In this document: positions 1 through 8,235 of the stretch, one piece after another | How positions within the stretch are numbered: the first letter of the stretch is position 1 | How the letters are laid out: each line of letters opens with the position of its first letter | NCBI GenBank assembly: GCA_002279285.1 | Contig: NCBR01000044.1 | Span: 1-19,923, forward strand | Source: Acidobacteria bacterium 37-71-11 | GTDB taxonomy: Bacteria; Acidobacteriota; Thermoanaerobaculia; Thermoanaerobaculales; Thermoanaerobaculaceae | Reading direction: 5' to 3' | DNA: 19,923 bases | The notes under the pieces: model-generated | The model's database searches: none | What the model was told of the DNA's origin: nothing | The model's input: only the letters and a program-made list of their open reading frames with translations | Program-made: the position numbers and the translations under genes

Positions 1-1
1 G

Positions 2-541
2 CTCGATGCGCTCGCCGCCGCGCTCGACGGCGAGGTCGCCGAGTCCGACCGCGGTCTTCTCATGGAACACATGCGCGCCTGCCCCGCCTGCAGGGCGGCG
101 TGGGAGGCGTTCGCCACCCTGCGGGAGGTTGGCTCCGTGACCCGAGCCGGCCGCCGGCTGCGGGCGGCGCTCGCGTTGCCGCCGCGCCAGCGCATCGAGC
201 TGCGCCGGCAACAGGCACGGTTCTTCGACCTGCGCCTCGCGACCGCCGCCGCGTACCTGCTGGCGGCGCTCACGGTGTTTCTCGTCTCCAACCCGGCCCA
301 GGTCGCCCGCGCGTCCAGCGAGGGCATGGACCGGGCGGCGGTGTACGCACGCGCCGCGGTGGAGAACCGGGTCTCGAGCTACTCCGAGCGGATCAGGGGT
401 TCGATCGCCGCCGCCGAGGGCTGGGCGCGCGACCACGCCATGTCGATCTGGAACTCCGCGCGCTCCCTCGTCGGCGGAGCGCCTGCGAACCCCAAGGCCG
501 GTGGCCACGTTGTAGAGGATGGAAAGGGAGGACGGTCATGA
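2..541 (+). CDS. Membrane-anchored zinc-finger anti-sigma factor, 5'-partial
   Basis: The reading frame is open from base 2, so the true start lies left of the window. The visible N-terminal part has the zf-HC2 (ZAS) pattern: an 'ALDGEV' stretch followed by 'EHMRACPAC', which is H-x3-C-x2-C. In this family that fold binds zinc and clamps an ECF sigma factor in the cytoplasm. A single hydrophobic helix follows around bases 241-300 (AAAYLLAALTVFLVSN). After it comes a short Ala-rich tail with no recognised sensor domain, so what it senses is unknown. The stop codon overlaps the start of the next gene (ATGA at 538-541), which indicates translational coupling. The ATG at 62 lies inside the zinc-finger domain and is not the true start. 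Family knowledge predicts an ECF sigma-factor gene just upstream, outside the window. Confidence 0.8.
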   Translation, partial: LDALAAALDGEVAESDRGLLMEHMRACPACRAAWEAFATLREVGSVTRAGRRLRAALALPPRQRIELRRQQARFFDLRLATAAAYLLAALTVFLVSNPAQVARASSEGMDRAAVYARAAVENRVSSYSERIRGSIAAAEGWARDHAMSIWNSARSLVGGAPANPKAGGHVVEDGKGGRS

Positions 542-1137
542 ACGAACAGGAAACCTACCAACAGGCACAGGCGAGCGCAGCTCCAAGCTCTCCCGGGTTG
601 CCGCCGCCGCTGCCGCCGGCCGCGCCCACGGCGGCCCCGGTCACGATCCGCCGCTCCCCCGGCCTCGCCGTCGTGCTCTCGTGCTTCCCCGGCCTCGGCC
701 ACCTCTACCTCGGGCTGTACCAGCGCGCGTTCGCCGTCTTCATCTCGTTCGTGGCGGCGATCTGGCTGAGCGAGCACTCCAGCCTCGGTATCCTCGTCGC
801 GGGCGTCGTTCTGTTCGCGTTCGTCGACGCCTACCGCCAGGCGCAGGCGCTCAACCTCGGGCTCGTCGCGGAGCCGATCTCCCCAGCCGCCTCCGGCGCG
901 ACCCCCGCTCGGGGAAACCGCCTCGGGTTCGGCGTCTTTCTCCTTCTGGCCGGCCTCTTCCTCCTCTACAACCAGTTCTACCCCGTGGACTTCACGTTCC
1001 TGGAAGACTGGTGGCCCGTGCTGCTCGTGCTCGCCGGCGTCTACATGGTGCTCGCGCACTTCCGCGACAAGCGGCGCCAGGCCGAGCGCGGCACCGAGGC
1101 CGGCGTGGGCTCGAGCGATTCGCCCAGGGCGTTCTGA
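538..1137 (+). CDS. Small four-helix membrane protein (LiaF-TM/DUF5668-like)
   Basis: This is a 199-residue protein. The ATG at 538 overlaps the upstream TGA and is preceded by a good Shine-Dalgarno sequence, GGGAGG at 526-531, which fixes the start. The N-terminus (about residues 1-40) is Gln-, Ala- and Pro-rich and probably disordered. Two helices follow, with a TM2-like 'PGLGHLYLGLYQRAF' motif before the first. After a short Pro/Ala linker come a Gly-rich helix pair and a 'DWWPVLLVLAG' segment typical of the DUF5668/LiaF transmembrane fold. The C-terminus is basic and then Gly/Ser-rich. Proteins like this often accompany anti-sigma factors or envelope-stress modules. Coupling to the zinc-finger anti-sigma gene suggests a joint envelope-sensing role, but that is inference. 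Confidence 0.75.
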   Translation: MNEQETYQQAQASAAPSSPGLPPPLPPAAPTAAPVTIRRSPGLAVVLSCFPGLGHLYLGLYQRAFAVFISFVAAIWLSEHSSLGILVAGVVLFAFVDAYRQAQALNLGLVAEPISPAASGATPARGNRLGFGVFLLLAGLFLLYNQFYPVDFTFLEDWWPVLLVLAGVYMVLAHFRDKRRQAERGTEAGVGSSDSPRAF

Positions 1138-1176
1138 CTGGCCCACCCGCTCCGGCGGCTTGACCCGCCAAACGAA

Positions 1177-1201
1177 GACCCCGCCGGAGACCGGCGGGGT
1201 C
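1177..1201. terminator. Hairpin terminator between convergent genes
   Basis: A perfect inverted repeat, GACCCCGCCGG / CCGGCGGGGTC, gives an 11-bp stem with a 3-base AGA loop. It lies 39 bp after the stop of the + strand membrane-protein gene and about 24 bp after the end of hppA on the - strand. The flank read on the - strand is T-rich (TTCGTTT), while the + strand flank (GTTGTAG) is weaker. It therefore looks best as the terminator of the long - strand operon, possibly bidirectional. Confidence 0.75.
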
Positions 1202-1224
1202 GTTGTAGTCGGCTCGAACCGTCG

Positions 1225-3268
1225 TCAGATGAACAGCGGCGCGAGCACCAGGGTGATCGTGGACAGCAGCTTGATCCAGGTACTTGCCGCCGTGCGCCCC
1301 GCTCTCGATGTACTTCTTCGCGTTGTCCCACGCCCCGCCGCCGTTGTTGAGGAACAGCGCCATCAGGATGCCGACGATCGTGCCGACCATCAGCAGACCG
1401 GCCACGGCCTCGGCCGCGATCAGCGTGTCCTTCGGCGTGATGAAGACCTTGAAGGTCACACCGACCACGATCGGGGTGAGGACGACGAGCAAGCCGGGCG
1501 CCACCATCTTACGCAGCGCCGAGCGCGTGACGATGTCCACGCACGTCCCGTAGTCCGGCTTGAAGTCCGCCGGGAACTGGATGATGTCGTTGATGCGCGG
1601 CAGCTTGGCGTACTGCCTCCGGACTTCCTCGATGATCGCCTGCGCCGCCTTGCCCACCGCCCGGATCGCCATCGACGAGAACAAGAACACCAGCGCCGCG
1701 CCCAGCAGCCCGCCGACGAACACGACCGGGTTGGCGAGGTTGACCGTGTGCATCGGGTGCCCCGCGTACTGCGCCACCTCGTCCATGTACGCCTGGAACA
1801 GCAGGAACGCCGCCAGCGCCGCCGACCCCACCGCGTACCCCTTGGTCAGCGCCTTGGTGGTGTTGCCCACCGCGTCCAGCCGGTCGGTCTTGCGCCGCAC
1901 CTCTTCCGGCTGCTCCGACATCTCGACGATGCCGCCCGCGTTGTCCGTGATCGGCCCGAAGGTGTCCATCGCCAGGATGTACGCCGCCGTCGCCAGCATG
2001 CCCATGGTCGCCACCGCGGTGCCGAACAGGCCGCCGTTCATGCCCGAGGCGGCCGGAAACGCCGACTTGCCCAGGAAGTACGAGATCAAAAGCGCCGCGC
2101 CCATGACCAGCGCCGGCATCCACACGCACTCCAGACCCACGCCGACGCCCGCGATGATGTTGGTCGCCGGTCCCGTCTTCGACGCCTCGGCGATCGATTG
2201 CACCGGCCGGTACTTGTACTCCGTGTAGTACTGCGTGATGTAGACGAACGCCACCGAGGTGAGCACGCCGACGATGCCGCACAGGAAGAAGTGCCACCAC
2301 GCGTCCGGCGCCTTCGGCGAGTTGAGCAGCCAGTACGTCGCCCCGCCGAACGCCGCCATCGCCAGCACGACCGCGAAGTAGTACCCCCGGTTGAGCGCCT
2401 GCATCGGGTCGAGCTTCTCCTCCTTGTCCATGTGGACCATCATGATGCCGACGATCGAGGCGATGATGCCGAACGCCCGCGCGATCAGCGGGAACATCAT
2501 GACGCCGATGATCCCCGCCGAGAAACCCAGGTTCGCCTTCTCCGCCGCCGCCGCCAGCGACGCGCCCAGGATCATGGCGCCGATGTTCTCAGCAGCGGTC
2601 GACTCGAACAGGTCCGCGCCGCGCCCCGCGCAGTCGCCGACGTTGTCCCCCACCAGGTCCGCGATGACGGCCGGGTTGCGAGGGTCGTCCTCCGGGATGC
2701 CCGCCTCGACCTTGCCCACCAGGTCGGCGCCGACGTCCGCCGCCTTGGTGTAGATGCCGCCCCCGAGCTGCGCGAACAGGGCGACGAACGACGCGCCAAA
2801 CCCGTACCCGACGATGAGCAGCGGGATCTTGGTCGGCTCGACGTTGCCGAACGCGTTGACGACGGCAAACAGGCCGCCGACACCGAGCAGGCTCATCGCC
2901 ACGACGAACAGGCCCGACACGGCCCCGCCGCGCAACGCGATGCGCAACGCGTCGTTGAGGCTCGACAGCGCCGCCGTCGCCGTGCGGATGTTGCTCCGGA
3001 TCGACACCCACATCCCCACGTACCCGGCGAACACCGAGCACACCGCACCCAGCACGAACGAGAGGGTGATCCACGAAGCCAGCTGCAGCGAGCTCCCCAC
3101 CGGGTCGAACTCCCGATGGCTGCGGATCACGCCGTACCCCAGAAACAACACCGCCGCAAACACCACCGCCAGCAGCAGGATCGTCCGGTTCTGCCGGCGC
3201 AGGAACGCCTCCGCCCCCTCCTTGATGGCGTCCGAGATCCGCCGCATCGCCGGGCCTGTCCCCTCCAC
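1225..3268 (-). pseudogene. hppA: Membrane-bound proton-translocating pyrophosphatase, frameshifted and lacking its last catalytic motif
   Basis: The family hydrolyses pyrophosphate in the cytoplasm and pumps H+ across the membrane. Next to sat it would remove and harvest the PPi from sulfate activation. The substrate-binding segment is intact (DVGADLVGKVE near residue 178, DLVGDNVGD near 204). 'GNTTKALTKGYAVGS' has Lys where K+-dependent enzymes have Ala, marking the K+-independent H+-pumping type. After 'NNGGGAWDNAKKYIESG..GGKYL' the frame breaks near 1277-1283. The normal C-terminus (WIKLLSTITLVLAPLFI then TGA at 1225) continues in another frame. Roughly 25-30 residues normally found here, including the Mg-PPi-binding GDTVGDPxKDTxGP motif, are missing. 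Without correction the frame runs into unrelated sequence ending at 992. The usual first membrane helix is also absent. GTG at 3268 is the outermost start; ATG at 3247 follows an AGGGGA Shine-Dalgarno and may be the real one. True decay or assembly error cannot be told apart here. Confidence 0.85.
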
Positions 3269-3350
3269 TCCTTCGGAGTGCCGCGCCGGTTCGGATCGGC
3301 CGGGCCCGCCTGGGTTGCGGTCCGGCCTTCGAACGATTCGTACCTGGGGC

Positions 3351-3385
3351 GAGCGGGCCGAGGCCTCCGCGGTCCCGGCCCGCTC
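3351..3385 (-). repeat. Inverted repeat / RNA stem-loop in the sat-hppA spacer
   Basis: GAGCGGGCCG (3351-3360) and CGGCCCGCTC (3376-3385) form a perfect 10-bp stem around a 15-base GC-rich loop. It starts about 20 bp after the sat stop on the transcript. No T-tract follows, so intrinsic termination is uncertain. An mRNA-stabilising or partial attenuating hairpin that separates sat and hppA expression is a reasonable reading. Confidence 0.5.
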
Positions 3386-3405
3386 CCGCGTTTCCGCCGC
3401 TGTGC

Positions 3406-4671
3406 CTACACCTTGGCCGCGCCGGTGGCGTGGCCGTGCAGCTTGATCTCCACCTTATGCTCGAGGGTGTCGTAGTACTCCTTGAGGATCGCGATGACCT
3501 CCGGCTTGGAGAACTCGGGCGGCACCGGCTTGCCCTCGCTCATCAGCTTGCGCAACAGCGTGCCGGAAAGCAGCAGCCGGGCGCCGCCCTTGTACTTGCC
3601 GTTCTCGTCGATGACCGCCTTGCTCTCGTGCGGGCAGGTCTTCATCGAGGCCATCGTGCCGCACTCGAAGCAGTAGAACGTCCAGTCGAGGGGCAGCGGC
3701 TTGAGCGCCAGCGCATCCGCCGGGATCTCATGGAAGATCGTCTGGGCGTCGAACGGCCCGTAGTAGTCGCCGACGCCGGCATGGTCACGGCCGACGATCA
3801 GGTGCGAGCAGCCGTAGTTCTGGCGGAACACGGCGTGGAGGAGCGCCTCACGCGGACCCGCGTAGCGCATGTCGAGCGGGTAGCCGGCCTGGATGCAGCG
3901 CTCCTTGCGGAAGTACTTGTTGATCAGGGCGTCGATCGCCTTGACGCGGACGTCGGCCGGGATGTCGCCGGGCTTCAGCTTGCCGACGAGCTGGTGGATG
4001 TAGAGCCCGTCGCAGACCTCGATGGCGATCCAAGCCAGGTACGCGTGGGAGTTGTGCATCGGGTTGCGGAGCTGGAGCGCGGCCACGGTCGTCCAACCCC
4101 GCTCCTCGAACGCCTTGCGCGCCTCAGCGGGCCTCTGGTACAGGCCCTTGAACTGCGTCGGGAAGTACGACTCGGAGAGCACCTTGACCGGGCCGGCCAG
4201 GTTCACCTCGGCCTGGTCCATCACCATCTTGACGCCGGGGTGGGCGGGGTCCGCGGTCTTGAAAACCTGCTTGCACTCGTGCTCCTTGTCGATCGTGTAC
4301 TTCTCGGCGACCTTCATGGTCCCCATGAGCTGGCCGGTCTCGGCCTCCACGAGCGCCACTTCCTCGCCCTTGGCGATCGAGTCCGCGAGTGGTTTGGCGG
4401 CCGAGAGCGTGATCGGGATCGGCCAGAAGAGGCCTTTCTTGGAGGGGAGTTTGTACTCGTCGCAGCAGCCCTTCCAGTCGTCGCGGCCCATGAAACCGTC
4501 GAGAGGTGTGAAGCCGCCGATGCCCAGCATGATGAGATCGCCGCTCTCGCGGCTGGTGATGGGCACCTTCTTCAGGTGCGCCGCCTTCCCCAGCTCGTCG
4601 GCGAGCTCCTTGCCGTCGAGGAGCAACGGCTTGAGGTGCGGACTTCCGTGGGGCGGGACGAGTTTCGACAT
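3406..4671 (-). CDS. sat: Sulfate adenylyltransferase (ATP sulfurylase)
   Basis: Sat makes APS and PPi from sulfate and ATP, the first step of dissimilatory sulfate reduction; the reverse reaction yields ATP in sulfur oxidisers. The 421-residue length fits the homo-oligomeric form lacking an APS-kinase domain. Visible signatures are QLRNPMHNSHAYL near residue 199 (the nucleotide-binding H-x2-H loop), GRDHAGVGDYYGPFDAQ near 292, the zinc-type cysteine pattern FYCFECG...TCPHE near 332-347, and SGTLLRKLMSEG near the C-terminus. The ATG at 4671 has an AAAGGAG Shine-Dalgarno 9 bases upstream. It lies 176 bp downstream of qmoC and upstream of hppA on the same strand, placing APS synthesis, PPi removal and APS reduction in one gene set. 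No lesion is seen. Confidence 0.97.
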   Translation of the reverse strand: MSKLVPPHGSPHLKPLLLDGKELADELGKAAHLKKVPITSRESGDLIMLGIGGFTPLDGFMGRDDWKGCCDEYKLPSKKGLFWPIPITLSAAKPLADSIAKGEEVALVEAETGQLMGTMKVAEKYTIDKEHECKQVFKTADPAHPGVKMVMDQAEVNLAGPVKVLSESYFPTQFKGLYQRPAEARKAFEERGWTTVAALQLRNPMHNSHAYLAWIAIEVCDGLYIHQLVGKLKPGDIPADVRVKAIDALINKYFRKERCIQAGYPLDMRYAGPREALLHAVFRQNYGCSHLIVGRDHAGVGDYYGPFDAQTIFHEIPADALALKPLPLDWTFYCFECGTMASMKTCPHESKAVIDENGKYKGGARLLLSGTLLRKLMSEGKPVPPEFSKPEVIAILKEYYDTLEHKVEIKLHGHATGAAKV

Positions 4672-4847
4672 GGCGCTCTTCTCCTTTCGTTCCTAAAACG
4701 TTGTTTGCCTGTAGAAGACCGTGGACGTGCGGTGGTCCGACGACGAGGTCGAGGCGGCCGACCGGTTCGGATGCCAGGGCCGCCGTGCGCCGGCCCCCGC
4801 CGGTGCCTGCTGACTCCCAGAAGTTGATTCCGGTGCCATGGATGACT

Positions 4848-5975
4848 TCAGGCGCTCGGCGCCTGGGCTTGGCTGCCGCGTTCGTGGACCATGGCGAGGG
4901 AGCGGTACAGGAGGTGCGCGAACTTGGAGTAGGGAAAGGTCAAGAAGAGACAGAGCACGAGCCCGAGGTGAGCGATGTAGACCGCGAGCGCGAACTCCGC
5001 CGTGAGAGAAAGGCGTGCGACCTCGCTGAGGACTCCGGTGGTGATGACCAGGACTACCACCGTGAGGAAGTAGGTGTCGAACGCCGTCGATGCCCCGGCC
5101 TTGACACCGCCGCCGAGCCGGTTCGCGACCAGCACGCCGGCCCCGATCACCAGGAGCACCGCGGATAGGTTGCCGAGGATCTTGTACGGGTGGGTGAGGG
5201 CGAGCGGCATGGCCAGGTGCTGGATGTAGATGCCCACGATCAACAGGCCGGAGGTGACAGCGGCGCCGACGAACCCCCACATCAGCGTGAGGTGGCCGAA
5301 CTCACGCGGCTTGGCCGCCCCGCAGGTGCCGAAGCGCTTGTGGGTCGCGACCTCGCCCAGTGCCGGCGCGAGGCCGGCGAGGAACGACCCCTTCCCCGGC
5401 GAGTTCGCGGTCAGGAGTCCCCAGAAACGGCGGCCGCTCACCCATGCGGCAAGCATCGCCCACCCCGCGGCGGGGAAGAACACCGAGTAGATCAGGAGAT
5501 GGGGCACGAGCTGTTCGAACGCCCAGTTCTGCGGCAACCCCGCCGGGACCGCGAGGTGACCGGTGGCGGCGAGGAGCACGACCCAGAACGCAATCGGGAG
5601 GCCGACGAGCAGCGGCCAGCTCGAGCGGGCGGCGCCGACCAGTCGGCCGAGGAAGCCAGGGAACGCCAACTTCTCGATGACCAGGGCGCGGATCACCTGC
5701 ACCACGTCGCCGGGCTTGGCGTCGCGCGGGCAGTGCACGGTACAGTCGTTGCACTGGTGACACAGCCAGACCGCGGGGTCGGCAGCGAGGCGGTCCGCCA
5801 GGCCCCACTGGGCCCACAGCATGAGCCGGCGCGGGAACGGCGCCTCGTCCGGCGCGAGCTCGCACACCCCGGAGCACGTCGCACACTGGTAGCAGCGGCT
5901 CGCGGCCTCGCCACCACGGCGGCGCAGCGCCTCGCGGAAATCGTGGGACGGCAGCAGGGTCGGAATTGCGGCCAT
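4848..5975 (-). CDS. qmoC: Quinone-interacting membrane-bound oxidoreductase subunit QmoC
   Basis: QmoC is the membrane subunit of the complex that moves electrons between menaquinone and AprBA. The 375-residue protein fuses an HdrC-like cytoplasmic iron-sulfur domain to an HdrE-like cytochrome b domain. The first cluster ligands are C28, C31, C34 and C38 (CYQCATCSGVC); the second are C72, C75, C78 and C82 (CHQCNDCTVHCP). From about residue 115 there are some six hydrophobic segments with His residues placed to ligate heme b (for example QLVPHLLIY, YIQHLAMPL, YIAHLGLVL). The start at 5975 follows a GGGAGG Shine-Dalgarno, 13 bp after the qmoB stop. No qmoD is present downstream; sat follows instead. 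Confidence 0.94.
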   Translation of the reverse strand: MAAIPTLLPSHDFREALRRRGGEAASRCYQCATCSGVCELAPDEAPFPRRLMLWAQWGLADRLAADPAVWLCHQCNDCTVHCPRDAKPGDVVQVIRALVIEKLAFPGFLGRLVGAARSSWPLLVGLPIAFWVVLLAATGHLAVPAGLPQNWAFEQLVPHLLIYSVFFPAAGWAMLAAWVSGRRFWGLLTANSPGKGSFLAGLAPALGEVATHKRFGTCGAAKPREFGHLTLMWGFVGAAVTSGLLIVGIYIQHLAMPLALTHPYKILGNLSAVLLVIGAGVLVANRLGGGVKAGASTAFDTYFLTVVVLVITTGVLSEVARLSLTAEFALAVYIAHLGLVLCLFLTFPYSKFAHLLYRSLAMVHERGSQAQAPSA

Positions 5976-5988
5976 CGTCCAGCCTCCC

Positions 5989-8235
5989 TCAGAAACCCTT
6001 CATCGGGTTGGGACCGAGTTCCTCGATCGTGGCGGCGAACTCGTCGAGGACCTCCGGGATGCGGGCGAACTCGTCGTGCGCCAGCTCGACCACCCGGATC
6101 CTCTCGGGCTCGAGCGCGAGCCGCTGGAGCGTCTCCTGGACGTTGCCGAGCCGGGTCTGGGCGAGCTGAGAGCCGCGAACGTAGTGGCACTGGTAGTCGT
6201 CGCCGGACTTGCAACCGATCAGGATGACGCCGTCGATGCCGCGCGACAGCGAGTCGGCGATCCACACGATATTGGTCGAGCCGAGGCAGCGGATCGGGAT
6301 GACGCGGACCCAGGGGTTCCAGCTCATCCGCCGGGTCGCCGCGACGTCGAGGGCCGGCAGGGCGTCGTTCTCGCACAGCAAGGCGAGGATCCTGGGCTTC
6401 TCGTCGGACTCCTCCGGGACGCTCATCGCCTTGATCATGCTGGCCACGGCGTCGACCGAGTAATCGGGGAAGGAGATGATCCGCTCCGGGCAGGCGCCCA
6501 TGCAGATCCCGCACCGCCGGCAGCGCAGCGCGTTGAGCTGCGGCGTGCCCTTTGCGTCCTCGTTGAGGGTGCCGAACGGGCACTCCTCGGTGCAGCGCTT
6601 GCACTGCGTGCAGCGTTGCAGGAAGAAGTCGGGGATGCCGATGTCGCCGGCGCGCGGGTGGACGGCCTCACCGCGGGCCGCGGCGACGATGCACTGCACC
6701 GCCTTCATCGCCGCACCGGCGCCATCCTCCTCCGCTTGGCCGGCGTCCATCGGGGCGTGAACGGTGCCGGCGGCGTAGATCCCGGTCCGTCTCGTCTCAT
6801 AGGGGAAGCAGATGAAGTGGGAGTCGGGGAAGCCGTAGCGCAGCGTCGGAAGGTCCGGCCCCTGGCGGTAATCGAGGTTGAGGATCTCGGTGCCCTGATA
6901 GCCGGCGTACTGGGCCGCAACCTTGCCGGCCTCCTCGCGCTGGACCTCGCTCTCGCCGGTTTGCGAGCGCTTGACGGCGTCGGTATGGATGCGGATCGCC
7001 TCGCCGTCCGCGGAGTTCGGGACCAGACCGACGGCCAGTACGACGAGATCGGCGTCAAGGACGGTGCCTTCGCCCAGCAACGTGTCGCGCAACGCCACCT
7101 TCAGATGGCCGTTGCCGCTCACCCCGGCCACCTCGCCACGGGTGAAGAGCGAGCCGGGTTGCTGCTGGACGGCCAGGTAGAACCGCTCGAGCTGCCCCGG
7201 CGTCCGCATGTCGCGGTAGACGACGGCGGTCTCGACGTCGGGGTGGGCGCGGTGGATGGTCGCGACCTGCCGCAACGTCGCCGTGCAACAGTCGGCGGAG
7301 CAGTAGGGCAGGTGCTCGGGATCGCGGGAACCGGCGCACTGGATGAACACGACGCGCTGCGGCACGGCGCCGTCCGAGGGGCGCTTGAGCCCGCCGCCGG
7401 CGAGCATGGCGTCGAGCTCGGGCGCGGTGATCACGTTGGGCGAGGAGCTGTACCCGAGCCGGTCGAGCTTGCTCGCGTCGTACGGGCGCGACCCGGTCGC
7501 CTGGACGATGGCGCCGGCGGCGAGCGTAACCTCACCGGCGGGCGTGACAAGTTCGACGTGGAACTGGCCCGGTTGTCCCGTGATCGCCTTGACCGTCGAG
7601 GAAACGAAGACCCGCACCCCGGCGTTGGACGTGAGCTCGGCGATGAGCCGCGGAAGGTGGTTGTCATGGAGCGAGTCGTACGGCGGCCGGTCGGGCACCA
7701 GCCCCTCGACCGCAGCCAGCGAGCCGCCCAGGGCCGCGGCCTTCTCGACCACGACCACCGGGTGCCCGAGGTCGGCGGCGGTCCGGGCCGCGGTCAGGCC
7801 GGCGAGGCCCCCGCCGACCACCAGCACGGTCCGTTCGATCGTCTCCGCCAACGGTTTCGCCAGGCCGATCTTGGACAAGCGCGCGTAGCCCATGCGCACG
7901 AGGTCCTCGGCGAGCATCTGCGTGTCCTCGTTGCCGGCCGGGTGCGACCACACGACCTGTTCGCGCAGGCTGACCCGCCCGACTGCGTGGCGGGCCGGGT
8001 CGAAGGCGAACGCCTCCGTCTTGGCCCGGGCGGAGCAGGCGGCGAGCAGCGCCCCGCCGATCGTGCCGGATTCCAGGGCGGCGCGGATGTCGGCCACCGT
8101 TTCGGGGGCGCACAGGCACGGGCTCGTCTGACAGGTGGCGGCGCCCAGTTCCTCGGCAAGTGCCGTCAGGCCTTCCGCCTTGAGGGCATCGCCGATGCCG
8201 CAACCGGTGCACAGGAAGACACCAAGCCGTTCCAT
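5989..8235 (-). CDS. qmoB: Quinone-interacting oxidoreductase subunit QmoB (HdrA/MvhD-like)
   Basis: This 748-residue cytoplasmic flavoprotein of the Qmo complex relays electrons between QmoA/QmoC and the APS reductase. Layout: a short N-terminal cysteine segment (CTGCGIGDAL); an FAD Rossmann motif VVGGGLAGL near residue 140; the HdrA-type 'CAGSRDPEHLPYCSADCC' segment near 300; two [4Fe-4S] ferredoxin motifs near 541 (CTQCKRCTEECP) and 570 (CRRCGICMGACP); and an MvhD-like C-terminal domain from about 605 with cysteines in 'CLGS' and 'IGCKSGDDYQCHY'. It ends NPMKGF. Its ATG abuts the qmoA TAG with no spacer, and an AAGGAGG Shine-Dalgarno sits in the last codons of qmoA, so the two are tightly coupled. 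Length and domain order match known QmoB. Confidence 0.95.
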   Translation of the reverse strand: MERLGVFLCTGCGIGDALKAEGLTALAEELGAATCQTSPCLCAPETVADIRAALESGTIGGALLAACSARAKTEAFAFDPARHAVGRVSLREQVVWSHPAGNEDTQMLAEDLVRMGYARLSKIGLAKPLAETIERTVLVVGGGLAGLTAARTAADLGHPVVVVEKAAALGGSLAAVEGLVPDRPPYDSLHDNHLPRLIAELTSNAGVRVFVSSTVKAITGQPGQFHVELVTPAGEVTLAAGAIVQATGSRPYDASKLDRLGYSSSPNVITAPELDAMLAGGGLKRPSDGAVPQRVVFIQCAGSRDPEHLPYCSADCCTATLRQVATIHRAHPDVETAVVYRDMRTPGQLERFYLAVQQQPGSLFTRGEVAGVSGNGHLKVALRDTLLGEGTVLDADLVVLAVGLVPNSADGEAIRIHTDAVKRSQTGESEVQREEAGKVAAQYAGYQGTEILNLDYRQGPDLPTLRYGFPDSHFICFPYETRRTGIYAAGTVHAPMDAGQAEEDGAGAAMKAVQCIVAAARGEAVHPRAGDIGIPDFFLQRCTQCKRCTEECPFGTLNEDAKGTPQLNALRCRRCGICMGACPERIISFPDYSVDAVASMIKAMSVPEESDEKPRILALLCENDALPALDVAATRRMSWNPWVRVIPIRCLGSTNIVWIADSLSRGIDGVILIGCKSGDDYQCHYVRGSQLAQTRLGNVQETLQRLALEPERIRVVELAHDEFARIPEVLDEFAATIEELGPNPMKGF

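Noticed and set aside
992..1224. Extended tail of the hppA frame past the true stop
   Set aside because: The residues after the frame break are Arg/Ala/Gly-rich with no similarity to the family and run over the terminator and the opposing gene; they result from the frameshift.
1160..3475. Long + strand open frame opposite hppA
   Set aside because: No domain pattern, Arg/His-rich antisense frame; the - strand shows unmistakable pyrophosphatase motifs.
4789..4803. Short CCGGC/GCCGG hairpin between qmoC and sat as a terminator
   Set aside because: Only a 5-bp stem with no T-tract; such GC-rich pairs are expected by chance here. No clear promoter for sat was found in this 176-bp spacer either.
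4800..4845. GGCACCGG elements upstream of sat as a sigma-54 promoter
   Set aside because: GG is not followed by GC at the required 10-base spacing in either copy.
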